A DNA stretch of 64,000 nt from Maniola hyperantus (taxonomy: Eukaryota; Arthropoda; Insecta; Lepidoptera; Nymphalidae), in assembly GCF_902806685.2 (NCBI RefSeq), contig NC_048556.1, forward strand, positions 1,302,001 to 1,366,000, written 5' to 3'. The position numbers and the translations under genes were made by a program. The stretch's first letter is position 1. Each line of letters begins with the position of its first letter. Positions 1 to 12,259 of this stretch are shown piece by piece. Below the pieces are notes generated by a model. It saw only the letters and a list, made by a program, of their open reading frames with translations. It ran no database searches and was not told where the DNA came from.

Positions 1-691
1 GAATGGGTGTTTAGTCGAGTAGTGATCTAAATGGCTTGTTTATATCGCTCGGTCTGGCTATGAGTTAATTGCGCGGGGCATTGTGCCCGCCGCCGCCCGC
101 GTCCGCTGTGACGTGTGACATGGGGCCGCGTGACTCGCATCTCTGGACCATTGTGTCTGCCAGCACTGCGCCCGATGACTGGCGCCGCACAATACCGGTC
201 TGTTGTGGAGGACGCAGCTAAAAATCCTTTGTTTCCTTTTGTCATATCCGCTCCAGTGGCTTTATCACTATAATCAACGAATCTAATGTCGTCCGTCATC
301 AACTGATACACGTCCACTGTTGGACATAGTCCGCTTCAGGAACTTTACACGCTGCGGTGTTGCGCCCGCCTGAAGCGGCTCCCTGCGTTGATGTTCTTGA
401 TGTATGTTTAGATTCATTCTCTATAGAGACAGTTGGCTCCAGTGAATCGGTGCCTACCTCCATTGTCGCGGCGGTACTGAGTACTGACACACTGACCTTC
501 TGGACTTGTATCTATGTACAATGTCACTCATAACTAGAGCTTCCTGGTTCACTTCGCCACTAAGTGACACGACAGCGGCTTGAGCTGAACAGCGTAAATG
601 CACGCCGAGGGTCCTTTGTCAATCTATTGTACTGCAACTATATGTAATGTTCATTTCATTTATTTGCGCTATTTATACTTCATTGATCACC

Positions 692-790
692 ACCACCCAT
701 ATTATAAATGCGAAACTGAGTTTGTTTGTTGGTTTGTCCTTCAATTACATCGCAACGGAGCAACGGCGATGTGATTTTTTCATGGATATA
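692..790 (+). repeat. Helitron-like fragment, 5' part
   Basis: Matches the 5' half of the family seen complete at 1352-1544: an ATTATAAATGCGAAA start, a (GTTT)n-like stretch, then the self-complementary core ATCGCAACGGAGCAACGGCGAT. No CTAG 3' terminus follows in register. Confidence 0.5.
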
Positions 791-1189
791 CTACATGATA
801 ATAGAAATACAGCTATTATAGGAGTTGGAGGAGCAGGGTTTGTATATTTTTGCCTATGGTCTTATATCGATAATTTCATCCCTAGTGGGCAGTCCTGGGC
901 GGTCGACGTAATATAATATTTCCAGTACATACTCGTATACAATATCGCATGCGGCGCACGCGCAGCCCACACCGCACTTCCGGTATCACGCAGCACGCTG
1001 TGTGCAGTCGCTCCAGTTGTTCCTCTTCTGCATATTTGTGCACCACTGCGCTGCGCACTGACGTAAGCTTGTACTGTTACTTGGTGCTTACTTGTAACTA
1101 CTGGCAGCTAAACTTCGCGGAAAGAGCACCTATGCCTACCTAACAATCTGCTCAATAGTTAGAGATTCTATACAACATGTAAGATTTAG

Positions 1190-1330
1190 AATAAAATAGA
1201 ATTGAAACATTTTTCATTCAAATAAACTTTTGCAAGTGCTTTTGGAGTCGTCAAAAGCATTGATCACTGCACTGGTTCGGAACGCTATTCCTACCGAGAA
1301 GAACCAGCAAGAAACTTCAATTTACTGTAA
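1190..1330 (+). repeat. Dispersed retroposon fragment (family also at 20525-20660)
   Basis: Shares GGTTCGGAA, then CCTACCGAGAAGAACCAGCA, with 20620-20660. An AGAATAAAATAGAAT stretch precedes it, as the repeated TAGAA run does in the second copy. This looks like a 3' tail of a non-LTR or SINE family. Confidence 0.5.
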
Positions 1331-1351
1331 TATTAAGAATACTTGCCATAA

Positions 1352-1544
1352 TCACTACCTATATTAGAAATGCGAAAGTGTGTTTGTTTGTTGGTTTGCC
1401 CTTCAATCACGTCGCAACGGAGCAACGGATCGACGTGATTTTTGAGAGTGACAAAGGTTACTTTTTATCTTGGTAAATTAAAGGGTTCCCACGGGATTTA
1501 AAAAAACCTAAATTCACGCGGAAGAAGTCGCGGGCACCACCTAG
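1352..1544 (+). mobile_element. Short non-autonomous Helitron, apparently full length
   Basis: Starts TCACTACC and ends CTAG. It lies between a host A (1351) and T (1545), as Helitrons do, with no target duplication. A GC-rich hairpin-forming segment (ACGCGGAAGAAGTCGCGGGC) lies just before the 3' end. At 193 bp it can only be mobilised in trans. Resemblance to the Lep1 lepidopteran Helitrons is from memory. Confidence 0.6.
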
Positions 1545-2101
1545 TGATATATAAATTGAAACCGACATAGAGTTGATCCTATCCGTTTAACATCGATGCA
1601 ATATATCGATAGCTGTAGGTGGACGTGACCGTTGTGCTCGAGTGTCGACAACAATGACATGGAGTGCTGGGTAACCATTTACAGTTGCGATTATCGTCAT
1701 CATACCATACACTATACTGTAGTGGTACCACTTTGTGTTCAATCGCTCTGCTCTATCTCTAACCGTTCAAACTGTACATCGAGATCGTTGACTGTAACAA
1801 CTGACAAGGCTTAGGTTCGCATTGTTCGTATTTAAATGGCTAGTAGTAGATGCTTATTTAGATTTTGCTTTTGTTCTATTAAATGAATGTTAGTAGAAAT
1901 AGAGTCGATCTTGAGTCGATATTTGATACATTTTCTAAATTACCTATTTTTCGTGACTTGGCTCCTGAGACCTGACCACGGTAGTATACAGTATATGTAT
2001 ATACATAAATATATCCTCAGGTTTGTATCCCCAAATTATTTCAAAGTGAGTGCACAGAAATATCGATTGGCGAGTGCCGACCCGCATTTGAGTGGCATTG
2101 G

Positions 2102-2136
2102 CTGGGTGCTGGGTGCTGGGTGCTGGGTGCTGGGTC
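2102..2136. repeat. 7-bp microsatellite (CTGGGTG)n
   Basis: About five tandem units, directly visible. Confidence 0.85.
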
Positions 2137-2202
2137 AGATTGTACTAGAGGTCACTGGCAGTGCGGGCTCAAAGCTGTTTACTTGTTACTGTAGGCAAGG
2201 TG

Positions 2203-2310
2203 ATAGCGGTGATAGCTTAGTGGTAAGACGACGCCCTCCTATTCCGAGAGTACGGAGTACAGACACGGACCTCTAACTTTTCGGAATTAGGTATGGGAAT
2301 ACATTAAAGT
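2203..2310 (+). repeat. tRNA-derived SINE head, degenerate
   Basis: GATAGCTTAGTGGTAAGACG resembles a pol III A box. The text that follows (GGACCTCTAACTTTTCGG) is the lepidopteran SINE body also seen at 9490-9530 and, inverted, at 9750-9785. The B box is eroded. A downstream piece of the same family (GAACCTGCATGCCTGA) lies at 2455-2470. Confidence 0.5.
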
Positions 2311-3268
2311 CAAAGTCAAACCATTTATGCAAAGTAGGTACCATTGTACACTTTTTGATTGTCAATTCTTGGAGTTGTAATTAATTACGTAAACATAAAA
2401 GTAAAACTGCGAGGGAGTTAAGAGCAAGAGGGGGAGCGTGGTGACGTGGGGGGGAACCTGCATGCCTGACAGTTCTGTGTAACTAATGTTCTCAAAGTTG
2501 TCAGTGTGTGAAAACTGTCGATCGACTTACTAAGCAAGCCTCTTGACGTTTGATAAAAAGTAGCTGATTCGACATCATCCCTATTGCGATGATTGTGATG
2601 ATCATCACATCAAGTCCCGTACAGATGTAGGTACGTATTGTACTCGGAGGAACCCGGTGTCGCGGCGTGCTGGCTTTGTACCGATACCTCATACCCAAGT
2701 GGCAGACAAGTGAGCACACACTACACACTACACAGACACCGCGGCGCTATCATACATCGGCAATATTTGAGGCCGAGCGTGTGAAGAATGTTTTATTGTT
2801 TGCTCTTACCCTGTCGTGCTTCTGGAGAAGTATCGTATTTCAATCGTATTTCGTCTGCTTTCTTCTTTAAATATATGTATAACAGGAAAAGGTGACTGAT
2901 TGATCTATCAACGCACATTTAAACCGACGACGGGCTGGATCTGGCTACATCCTACGCACGACCTGACGTAGACATTCCTAACAAAGGATTTTTGAAAATT
3001 CAACTTAAAAATATGGGTTTGCAATTTGTGGATCACGCGGACGAAACTGCCTTCATTTAATTTTGTTGCTAATTAGTTGAAGTTTAATTTAGTTATATCT
3101 GATACTTAAAGTTTAAAGTGCTAGATGACAATCATTCGCCGACAAAATCATAGCGAATTTTGTTGCCTTCTGTTCAAATCTGATAATTCGATAGAATCTG
3201 AAATCTACAGTGCCATACTTTACTACAGACTACAGAGGATATTGTAAGAGTATATTTCTAATCTTCTA

Positions 3269-3804
3269 TCTAAATATGTATATAAAAGAGAAATACCACT
3301 CTCACTCACTGACTGACTAATCACGAAATCTCAGAAACTATAAACCCTACAAACTTGAAATTTGGAAGGTAGGTTATTTCTATGACGTAGGTGTCAGCTA
3401 AGAAACGGTTTTGAAAAATTCCCCCCCCTAAGGGTGTGAAAGGGGGGGTTGAAGGTTGTATGAAAGTAAAATAGGGGAGCAATTTTTTTATAGAAAAGTT
3501 TTAACTATTGTTATTTTTACTTGAAATTTGAAACGTAGGTTCTTTTTAGGGGATAGGTATCAGATAAAAAAAGGATCTAACGAAATACTCCCCCTAAGGG
3601 GGTGAAATTGGGGGTTGAAAAGTTATATGAAAATCCTATGTTTTTGAAGTTAGAGATATGAAAATTGGCATTTAGGTATTCTGGGTTCCGTGCCTTAAGG
3701 TGAGACTGACTGAGTAGGTAAGTGAGGCCTTTTGCAGCAGGAAAATTTCAGATCTCATGAGAAACCAGAAATTTTACGCGGACGAAGTCGCGGGCAACTG
3801 CTAG
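3269..3804 (+). mobile_element. Non-autonomous Helitron, about 536 bp
   Basis: The 3' end GACGAAGTCGCGGGC...CTAG followed by T matches the smaller Helitrons. The proposed 5' end TCTAAATATG follows an A. Two internal segments repeat each other (3350-3440 and 3520-3620: ACTTGAAATTTG, then a C-rich run, AAGGGTGTGAAA). The 5' border is less certain than the 3' border. Confidence 0.5.
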
Positions 3805-4511
3805 TAATTTATATATCATAAAGAAGTAGGTAATGCATTTAATAACTTACTCTTTCTTTACTAACTTTTCAAATAAATAAATACACGATTACGTGCACTA
3901 TTGCAGAACGTGAACGAGCTAAACAGCCGAGAATGTACTACTGTATTACGTATTGAGCACTTTCCAGAGTTTTCCTTTTAATATGTTTTTAATTCTTAAC
4001 TGGCCCGTAGCAAAATAAACCTTACTTCCGCGAACATTTCACTTCATACGTGCTTCGCGTCTTAACTACTGAGTTATTGGGGACAATTAGTTTTTTATTT
4101 TTTTTAAAGAATAAACAAGTTAATTGCTGCCTAATATTCCCTTTTTCCCTCCAATTAAGCGTAAAAATCACCTCATTTTATTACTACAGTCCAAGACCCT
4201 AATAGAAGTGAAACTCAGTACAGAAAGATCAATTTTGTTTTACAAGCAAATCGTATTCCGCTTATCGTTACAATTTGTACGTATCGAGTATCGACAGTCG
4301 ACACTCGATATTACGATAGCTCAAGATTAGATAACAAATTACAAAACAACACTGGCATTGTACAATGTAGAGTATACGTGGACAGTTGTACCTCTCTATT
4401 CTCTAATGGTCAATGGCACTCCCTAGTTTATTGAATCACCTGAATGGACGAGGGACGAGGGACTGAGGCGTTTCTGTCTCTGTTAAAATTGTAATGATGA
4501 TGTGTTCAATT

Positions 4512-4604
4512 GGAAATCACGTTGCTCCGTTGCGACGTGATTGAAGGACAAACTACTACTAACAAACAAACACACTTTCGTATTTATAATATGGGCAGTG
4601 ATTC
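4512..4604 (-). repeat. Helitron-like fragment, inverted
   Basis: Reverse complement of the 5' portion of the 1352-1544 family: ATCACGTTGCTCCGTTGCGACGTGAT, then the CAAA repeats and TTTATAATATGGGCAGTGAT. The CTAG end is missing. Confidence 0.5.
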
Positions 4605-5150
4605 CAATGTGACATATTCTGTGCTTGCGCACTGCTGAAGGCCGCAGTGCGCATCATTATCACTTACGCCTACCTAAGTACCTCCACGTCAAGCTAAGTG
4701 CCATTGTATGTAGACATCCGACAGACATCGCTAACCACACGTTATAATATCTATTGCCTTTATCACGCACCTAGTCAACGCTATCATCTCTATTTACCCA
4801 AAAAATGTTTTTACCTAGTCCGACACTTTGAAACTATCCAACCGGACTTGCCCCAAACTAGTTTCATTGGAAAGGCAATAATACGAAGATGGATTTGTAG
4901 TTTTTTTTACCGTAATCGCACACGTCGGGTATCCGCTAGTTTATACATACTTTTCTTTAGTGAGTATTTCACAAATAAAATAAAATTAAAAATGCAAATA
5001 ATATTCGCATTGTTATGTGAAGCGTAGCATGTTATCGTGATAGTCCGTACTTGAGTAAGAATTGAACTTGAATGTTGCTTGTTATTGTTCAGTTTGCTTA
5101 TTTATTATAATATGACCTTTGTCCGTGCGCTCCTATCGAGGCCGTTTAAA

Positions 5151-5492
5151 TCCATACTAATATTATAAATGCGAAAGTGTATTTGTATGTCTGTCTGCTA
5201 GCCTTTCACGGCCCAACCGTTCAACCGATTTGGACGAAATTTGGTACAGAGATAGCTTGCATCCTGGAGAAGGACATGTTCCCGCGACTTCGTCCGCCCG
5301 CGATTTAGGTTTTTAAAAATCCCGTGGGAACTCTTTGATTTTCCGGGATAAAAGTAGCCTATGTTACTCTGCAGGTCTTTAACTATACACATACAAAAAA
5401 TCACGTCGATTCGTTGCGTTGCGACGTGATTGAAGGACAAACCGATAAACCAACAAACAAACACACTTTCGAATTTATAATATGGGTCGGGA
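5151..5492. repeat. Two Helitron copies joined head to head
   Basis: Begins with a Helitron 5' end on the + strand (TCCATACTAATATTATAAAT) and ends with the reverse complement of a related 5' end (TTATAATATGGGTCGGGA). It lies between A and T. The inverted copy still holds its 3' body (CCGCGACTTCGTCC at 5282) but no CTAG. Confidence 0.5.
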
Positions 5493-8400
5493 TTATCAAA
5501 TTTACAATCGTTGTTGTTTATTTCACATCGTCCCTGTCCTCACACGAAGGTCGTCAGGACTCTGACGTGTCGGTGTGGTCATTATCCGCCGTGTGCGGCG
5601 AGTGGCGACGGAAGAGCATCCTCCTTAGCGCGGGGTACCTGCATCCGCCAGCAGCTGGACCTTGGCGGACCACACACACTCCCGACAGTCGCCGCTCGTC
5701 GTCCGGTCGCCGCGACTTGCCTCTAATCGCGTTGTTAGTCCGCGAGTGGGTGTGGTCGGTCGAGTAGCTATAGTTGTTGTACGATGAAGTGTTTTTGTAC
5801 TAAAGTCCTGGGTAGTAGAGGTAGGACTCTAAGTGTCTACACGGGCACGTTCTCCGCTTACTCTGAATTAAAGAAGATGGCACAAGATTTAGGCTTTCAC
5901 AAGAACAGCTTTCCCCACCCTGACCTGACGATGAGTGGATGACATTAGCGTGATGTCTGATAGCTAAAGTATTTTGTGACTATCAAGTATCAAGTAGACA
6001 TACTAACTAAATTAGTGATAAGTTTTAAGATTGTGTACATCGAACTGGTAGAATACATGATACCAACTGAAATATATTCAGGTAGGTATTCACAAATAAA
6101 TAAACTTGAATAAATAAATAGAAAAGTTATGAGGAACATAATAAACGGTAGATTAATCCCAGAAAGAGGTGTAGGAAGGAAAATAAAAACACAGATAAAA
6201 GTTTGGAATAGAGTCCAACTCAGATAGTTCGTGTTGTAACTTCTACCTAATCGCATACTGCAATGCTTTTACTGTTCCCGATATGAAATACTTGGCAGTT
6301 AGCGCTTCTTAGCCAGTCATTCGTTTTGGAAGGCGAGAGCTGGGACCGTGTACACATAGCGTGTAATTTGTATCCTGCCCACTGCTCACTGCCCACTGCC
6401 CACTGCCCGGCGGCTCGCCGACTCGAGAGTTTCCTGCACTTTCACTGCACCTGCCGACTGCCCTTTCGCCTTCGCCTTGCTCTACAGTACTCTACCTACT
6501 CACTCTCTTCATTATGTTATTATGATGTGTTTTGAAGGATTTGTGTGTGTCTATGAAGGATATATTTCTCATAGTTTACTTCTGTATAGATTGACCTCTA
6601 AAAAAACATCACTTGCAGGTAACTTGTCCCGTGTGCATCGATTTTCGGATCCCGATGCTGCATGATTTTGTTTGTAAAATGATCATCTTCGCAAAATGTA
6701 AAACTGTCATGAGAAGGTCACCAATTTATTTGATTGAGATTTTTTCAGAATTATGTGCATTTTAAGCAATTAAATATCACTTGCTTTCTGACTTGTACTC
6801 AATAGTGGGCCGGCGCGGCGCTATGGGGTCTCAGGCGGCACTGTGCAGTGGGCAGTTTGCAACACGTCTGTTGTCACACTCGCTTCATTAGCTATCATTC
6901 CTACGTTTACTCTTTATCACTTAATGAGATTGGCGATTTTAACAACATCCTATGAACAGAATAAGTATGATTTTGAAATTATTTATGTACTTAATAGAGC
7001 CTGTTTCCGAGACTTCATAGTTCATACGCGACGTACGAATTTAATGATCCCATAACTAGGATGTTGTCAAAATGTTTTTCTAGTAAGTATCTACATTATA
7101 ATTAGGAAAACTACGTGCGGAATCTCAAGTGTTCTGGATACATTTTTCAGTATTTCAAAGTTTCTACCTACTTTCTTGTCCCAATTTCCGTTAATTGCAT
7201 CAAAAGAAAGCAGCGTATCCTTTCAAGCGCCATAAATAGACACATTACATTTGAGGCAGTAGTCAGTACACGTCTCATCAATACAATTCAACGGGTCACT
7301 TGTGTGCTTCTATTTATATGTTTGATGTGCATTTGATTGGTATCGCGACACCAATGAGGCAGAGCCGTTGATGTTGGCGGCATGCGCCAATCGCGCGATA
7401 TGTGATATGAGAACAGTTTAACTTTACACGACTCATTTATTGTTCGTCGTGCATTTGTATTCTATCCCATATTATGACCAGTTTTTATTAGAAAGAAGAA
7501 GTCCAGTAGTATTGCTGGTTTTTCTATTAACTAGGGATCTTAGTTAAAATCCTATGTTGCCGTAGTCAACACTTGCTAAGCTAGTTCAAACTTCAAAGCC
7601 CTGGAATCTAAGTTTTGAAGCACTAATATAGTGATTGTTCCACAAAAATTGCTGACAGTAAAATGTGGAGGCAGCGTGGCCGACGACGGCCTTATGAAAC
7701 ACTGCCGCGGCAGTTGTGCTACTGCCCTACATCTATTGCACGACTGAGGAATTGGCATTTGATAACGTCAACAAGATGACGTATAGCAGACCAAACTCAT
7801 TATGCGATTTCTTGTAATATATTATGCGAATGTGGATATTGTAATCTTTTTGCTCTAATGTATTTATGTGTGAAAATTATATAAAATGTGTGCAGTACGC
7901 GGCCGAAAGTAATGTACATCGGCCTTTAGAATGACATTTCGGCTTTGTAGAGCGTTGTCTAAAAAAATACCCGAGTACGGAACCCTCGGTGCGCGAGTGT
8001 GATTCGCTCTTCATACTACCATAAATATAATACATGGCAAAATAGCTTGTAGGTATGCTGCGAATGTGTGATATATCCGAAATATTCTTCTTAAATGTTC
8101 TGTCTGGCTCTGAATATAATTTAAAGAAAAAAAATACTTAAAATAAATAAAAAAGGGTCCAAGTGCTAGTACTTATACCCGAAATTTTTAAATCTAAAAA
8201 TACTTTTTTACAATGTAGTTCAATTTTTTAGGGTTTATTTTTCTAATAATAATGTAATGAGGTCTCCGATCATTGAGTGGAATAAATGTAGAGTAGAAAA
8301 AAGTAAGAATAATAAGTGTCTATGAGCAGCGAAGCGGACAGTCGCGGCGCAGTGCAGTGAACAGCGACCTTGGCATGATCCCAGATAAAAGGTTGAGTGA

Positions 8401-8503
8401 TAACAAACTCGGCGACGGAGCCTGTGAACTGTGGGTCTACAAAGTGCGTGTAGCTTGCAGACAGTTCTATCGTTTCAGCCTTTTTAACCCGCTTAACAAG
8501 AAA

Positions 8504-8524
8504 CCCCCCCCCCCCCCCCCCCCC
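8504..8524. repeat. Poly-C run of 21
   Basis: An uninterrupted C homopolymer is visible. Its exact length may be a sequencing or assembly estimate. Confidence 0.8.
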
Positions 8525-8679
8525 TTCTCCCCACTGATCCACTACCACAGGAACCTACTCAGTTATGATACCGATAGACGTCCACTGCTGGACATAGGTA
8601 GGTCTCTTGTGGGACTTTCCACTTGCGCCACCTGAATCATCGTCTGTCTATTTAGTAGGGGGTGTTCCAACGCTGTGCT

Positions 8680-8770
8680 TTCAGAGTGATAAGCCCTTCT
8701 CATTGTGAGCAGTGAGAGGAGACCCGGGCTCAGTAGTGGGCCGGTACGGATTGTGTGTGATACTCGTCTA
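8680..8770. repeat. SINE tail fragment
   Basis: GCCCTTCTCATT...GAGAGGAGACCCGGGCTCAGTAGTGGGCCGG is the same motif as at 18775-18850 and 44725-44800. A separate lepidopteran motif, CGTCCACTGCTGGACATAGG, lies just upstream at 8578-8597. Confidence 0.5.
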
Positions 8771-9556
8771 CAATTTCACCTAGTGTTAGCCGGCTACAAC
8801 TCGGTATGGTGTAGCCGTGAATACATATTATAGTAGTAGATACGTTTATTTTATCGTCCGAGTCCAGCGGCGTGCACAGGCTTAAAGCCAGGGTAAGCAG
8901 AAGTTAGGTAGATACACTACTTACTGGCAAGTCATAAAGGATAATGAGGACTAGGGTATCTATTTCTTGGGTAAGCAATGTTTATACGCCTCTATGAGCT
9001 ATACGCCCCTGCGTCTGACCTACGGAACCAAATATTTCCCCTTCAGCCCTTTAGCACGATGAGTCAGCAACAATTCGTTAATAACATTCTTTGAAGCCCT
9101 CCACAAACCTTTTCTTTGATTTGTCGCGAGCCCGGCGCGGCGCGGGCGGTGACGTCACAGTCTCCGTGTCGATTAATATATAATTTAGTTTGATTGTTTG
9201 TGATATTGGCACGTTTAGAGTCGGCACTCGGCGGAAATGTGTCGATTTAGTGTTGCAACAAAATCAGAAAACTTGCGTTACTCATTTTAGCTGACAAGTA
9301 GGTAGGTATATTGTGTTAGTTTAGTCAATTCCGAATCCGTGAACAAAAATCTTCCGTTCTGCTCTTTAATTTTGGGTTGGGATTAATTGTATTTATATTA
9401 GGCTTGTAGTTGTTATTAGGCTTAAATACTTTGAGGAATAGTATTCTAAAAGTCGATGTATAAAGGTTGTCTAAAAGTCGGAAGGTCGTGTCGTCGGCAC
9501 ACTAACTTTTCGGAGTTCGGCGTTTTAAACAATTAAATATGATCATGATCAACTCT

Positions 9557-9785
9557 TTGCCGACCCACTCCTGTGCACGGGTTTCCCCTCAGAATAAGAA
9601 GGGTTTGGGCGGCAGTCTGCCACGCTGGCCCAGTGCAAATTGGCAGACTTCACACACCTTTGAGAACATTACGGATAACTTTCAAGCATGCATGTTTCCT
9701 CACGATGTTTTCATCCAACGTTAAAGCAAGGAGGTACAACTCCAAAAAGTTAGAAGTGCGTGTCCGGGATCGAATCCCGGGCTAT
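9557..9785 (-). mobile_element. tRNA-derived SINE, minus strand
   Basis: On the minus strand a pol III B-box-like GGATTCGATCCCGG is followed by the body TCTAACTTTTTGGAGTTG, GAAAACATCGTGAGGAAAC, and the tail GAGGGGAAACCCGTGCACAG. The A-box end is missing or diverged. Related fragments lie at 2203, 8690, 18775 and 44725. Confidence 0.55.
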
Positions 9786-10288
9786 GACTACCATTACACA
9801 GTAACTATTGTACGCGACAGGTCGGGATGGCAATCGGGGTGGGCACGCCCCGCACACCCGCACAGCCCCCAACCCGGTAAGGTGTACTCTGCAGCACTGC
9901 TGTATGTGCCGGTATCGCGCTTCATCGCTAATCAGCAGAGCGTGCGCGTGCGCGTTAATGCGAGCGGACACTTCCGTCCGCCGTAATGGTCTGATAATGC
10001 CACAGTTGTGTCTGTCTGCAGACCACTGATACATCCGTATTTATCCAAGTCATAATTTGCTAAATTGCTCTCACCTATAGCCTATATACCTACAGTACAC
10101 ATTATAATTTGTAATATCTATCTAATCGTCGATATTCATATTTTAACTGAAAATTTACTCTTTCTACCATATAGTTACCAATAGCTAAATAAATTAAGAT
10201 TTGATCTTTATCCTAGGGATGTACTATGTCTTTGTTTGCGTGTTTACACGTAGGTACATATTTTAATTTTGGCCCTATCTGATTCCAG

Positions 10289-10459
10289 GTGGAGCGTTCG
10301 AAGGGGTAGAGGACCAAGTGTCGCCGTTCGGGTACGGGCGCGGGGAGGGGGTGGACGCGGGCCACGGCGACCCCGAGTGGATATGCAGCAAAGAGAAGCC
10401 GCAGTACGACCAGATCTTCAGCTCGCTCAACCCCATCGACGGCAAGGTCACCGGCGCCG
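10289..10459 (+). CDS. Past1: EHD/Past1 gene, penultimate coding exon
   Basis: This is the linker exon of an EH-domain (EHD/RME-1/Past1) ATPase, a dynamin-like membrane-remodelling protein of endocytic recycling. The exon follows a TTCCAG acceptor and reads GAFEG...PFGYGRG...DPEWICSKEKPQYDQIF...LNPIDGKVTGA, the segment that joins the helical domain to the EH domain in EHD proteins. A GT donor at 10460 splits a codon after its first base and joins in phase to 12057. The catalytic exons are not in the window. The start and end given are splice sites, not start and stop codons. Family assignment rests on recognisable spacing and wording of the linker and EH domain. Confidence 0.85.
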
Positions 10460-11214
10460 GTACGACGAGCTCACAGCTCCTAGCGCACACACCCCCAACA
10501 CTCACCCTACACGCTCTGATCTCCAGCACACAGCATTGCTCCCAGCTGACCCAGCTGTGCATGCAACTACACAGCCGTAAAGACGACGAGAACGAACCAA
10601 ACAGCTTCGACAAAATCGCCGACGTTTTGACCATCGCTACACAGAACTGCTCTAATATAACACAATTTTTGGTAACTGAATCTACAGCAAATGCTAGTTT
10701 CAATAGTGACGTTTCTGGATCGGTTTCCATTCATAGTTTACATGAATCTTTAACTCCGGAACAATCTATTGGGGTTGGTGGAGTTGGCTCCGATTCTACT
10801 CGAGAATCGCAAAGTGAAAAGGAAGATGGTAGCGACAGTGACAGCTCAGTGCAGGAGCCATTTTACAATCTCAGTGACAATATTCCCATAGAAACATCTA
10901 GTATTTTTGACGTTTTTAGTCCGATAATATTCAGTGTAAAGTTCATTTTCCTTTTGCTGCTGAATTTGATAAGTATATCGATAGTGGCTCAAGTTTTATT
11001 TGTGAGTATCGTGTATATGTTAACGGGTGAGCGGTACATCGAGTTTACATTACCGAAGAGCCCGGAGAGCTGGCTTCAAACAGCTAAAGCGTTGACGTTT
11101 GGTGCTGAGGTGGAAGTGGTCAGGATTACTTCTGTTTTCCAGCTCTTCCACCACTATAATGTTATTAATATACTCAAATATGTCACTTCGAAACTAGACA
11201 TCGATAATTTGTAA
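10460..11214 (+). CDS. Open read-through of the EHD intron: possible alternative C terminus or nested gene
   Basis: If the donor at 10460 is not used, the frame stays open for another 251 codons, to TAA at 11212. The predicted tail is rich in Ser, Asp and Glu in its middle (SEKEDGSDSDSS) and has a hydrophobic stretch that looks membrane-spanning (FSVKFIFLLLLNLIS and the following 15 residues). A charged and hydrophobic C-terminal 70 residues follow. I recognise no family. A retained-intron form would replace the EH domain with a membrane anchor. Alternatively this is a terminal exon of a separate gene entering at an internal AG such as 10478. Length and protein-like composition argue against chance; transcription is not shown. 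Confidence 0.4.
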
Positions 11215-11689
11215 TATTGATTAGGTACGTTAATGATAGCAGGTTTTGTTTCTTCGTCTTTACGGTTCTGGCTTTATAAATATTTAGTTGTCATAACTGT
11301 TATCAATGTTCCTAATATTTTTTCCTTTAATATGCGTGTGATTTATCAGTTAGCTTGTCAATTTAATACAATATGAGGTAGGTAAATAGTAGTTAATAAT
11401 GGTTATTATTATTCGTAAGTATTATTAAAGTTAAACTCACGTATACTCGTGACTCGTGTCTCGTACTGTTATAAAGCCGGGTGATTTCCAAGTTATGGAC
11501 TCATTTCATACAGAGCTGTAATCATTATTTGTGTAGGTATAAGATTCAAATAATGATTAAGTTGTATTTAATTATGTAATGGTTTATACTAAAACTGGAG
11601 CGTCCCACTCCTAAATAGATATACGCTGGTTGGCAATAACCGTGAACCCATCATTAGATTCCCCTGCAGTGCACAAGATTCCAAGCTGA

Positions 11690-11800
11690 GGTTATTCTAT
11701 GATAAGTTAGCCCTCGCTGCTCTCGCACCTGATGGTGAGTGAGTGAAGATGCAGTCTAAGACGGAGGCTGGCTCACTTGGAATGGATAGGGCAATATTTT
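11690..11800. repeat. Retroposon/SINE fragment inside the EHD intron
   Basis: CACCTGATGGTGAGTGAGTGAAGATGCAGTCTAAGACGGAGGCTGGCTCACTTGGAATGGATAGG shares its pattern (GCAAGTGATGATGCAGCCTAAGA) with 44819-44841. The rest of the intron from 11215 to 12056 shows no coding or RNA signal. Confidence 0.5.
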
Positions 11801-12056
11801 GAGTCAGATTGTACGGATTCTTAAAGCAAAATCACTTGGCGGCATGTCTTTGTCGGTACGATGGTAACTAGCTACTAATTGACCCGGTCTGATGTGATTA
11901 GAGGCTGGAGCCTGGAGCCGATTCGCAAATTGTCCCTGTCGATAATCGAACCACGGCGCTCGCACCTGCGCCTGCGCAATAGACGACAGCTAGGGTACGC
12001 AGCGCTTGTGTGCCTCTAACCAGCAACCAGTGGTAAGTGTGCCCTCCTGCCCACAG

Positions 12057-12259
12057 CCGCCAAGACGGAGATGGTGAAGTCCAAGCTGCCCAACTCGGTG
12101 CTGGGCAAGATCTGGAAGCTGTCGGACATCGACAAAGACGGCTTCCTGGACGAGGAGGAGTTCGCGCTCGCCATGCACCTCATCCGCGTCAAGATCGACG
12201 GCCACGACCTGCCCACGGAACTACCCCCGCATCTAGTGCCGCCATCCAAGCGGAACTAG
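12057..12259 (+). CDS. Past1: EHD/Past1 gene, last exon with EH domain
   Basis: C-terminal EH domain, which binds NPF-containing endocytic partners. After a CCACAG acceptor the exon reads AAKTEMVKSKLPNSVLGKIW, then a canonical EF-hand loop DIDKDGFLDEEEF with acidic ligands, then ALAMHLIRVKIDG and the family-typical ending LPPHLVPPS before TAG. The split GCC codon is completed exactly by the donor at 10459. The protein stops soon after PPSKRN, slightly shorter than vertebrate EHD tails. The 1.6-kb intron separating it from the linker exon contains the open read-through described separately. Confidence 0.92.

Larger units (their letters stand above)
1..10288. other. Non-coding, repeat-rich left flank
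   Basis: I find no convincing protein-coding exon here. Open frames are short, lack family motifs, and several lie inside dispersed repeats. The catalytic (dynamin-like GTPase) exons of the EHD gene at 10289 should lie upstream on the + strand but none is recognisable, so they are probably left of the window and this stretch may be one long intron. A GC-rich patch at 5540-5760 has open frames but no recognisable protein. Recognised repeats are listed separately. Confidence 0.6.

Noticed and set aside
2203..2275. tRNA gene
   Set aside because: Only A-box-like sequence is present, with no cloverleaf. It continues into the SINE body.
8270..8635. Overlapping frames on both strands through the poly-C run
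   Set aside because: Gly/Pro tracts come from the homopolymer and no conserved protein is seen.
10275..10730. 151-codon minus-strand frame
   Set aside because: Antisense to the EHD linker exon and its read-through. No motifs.
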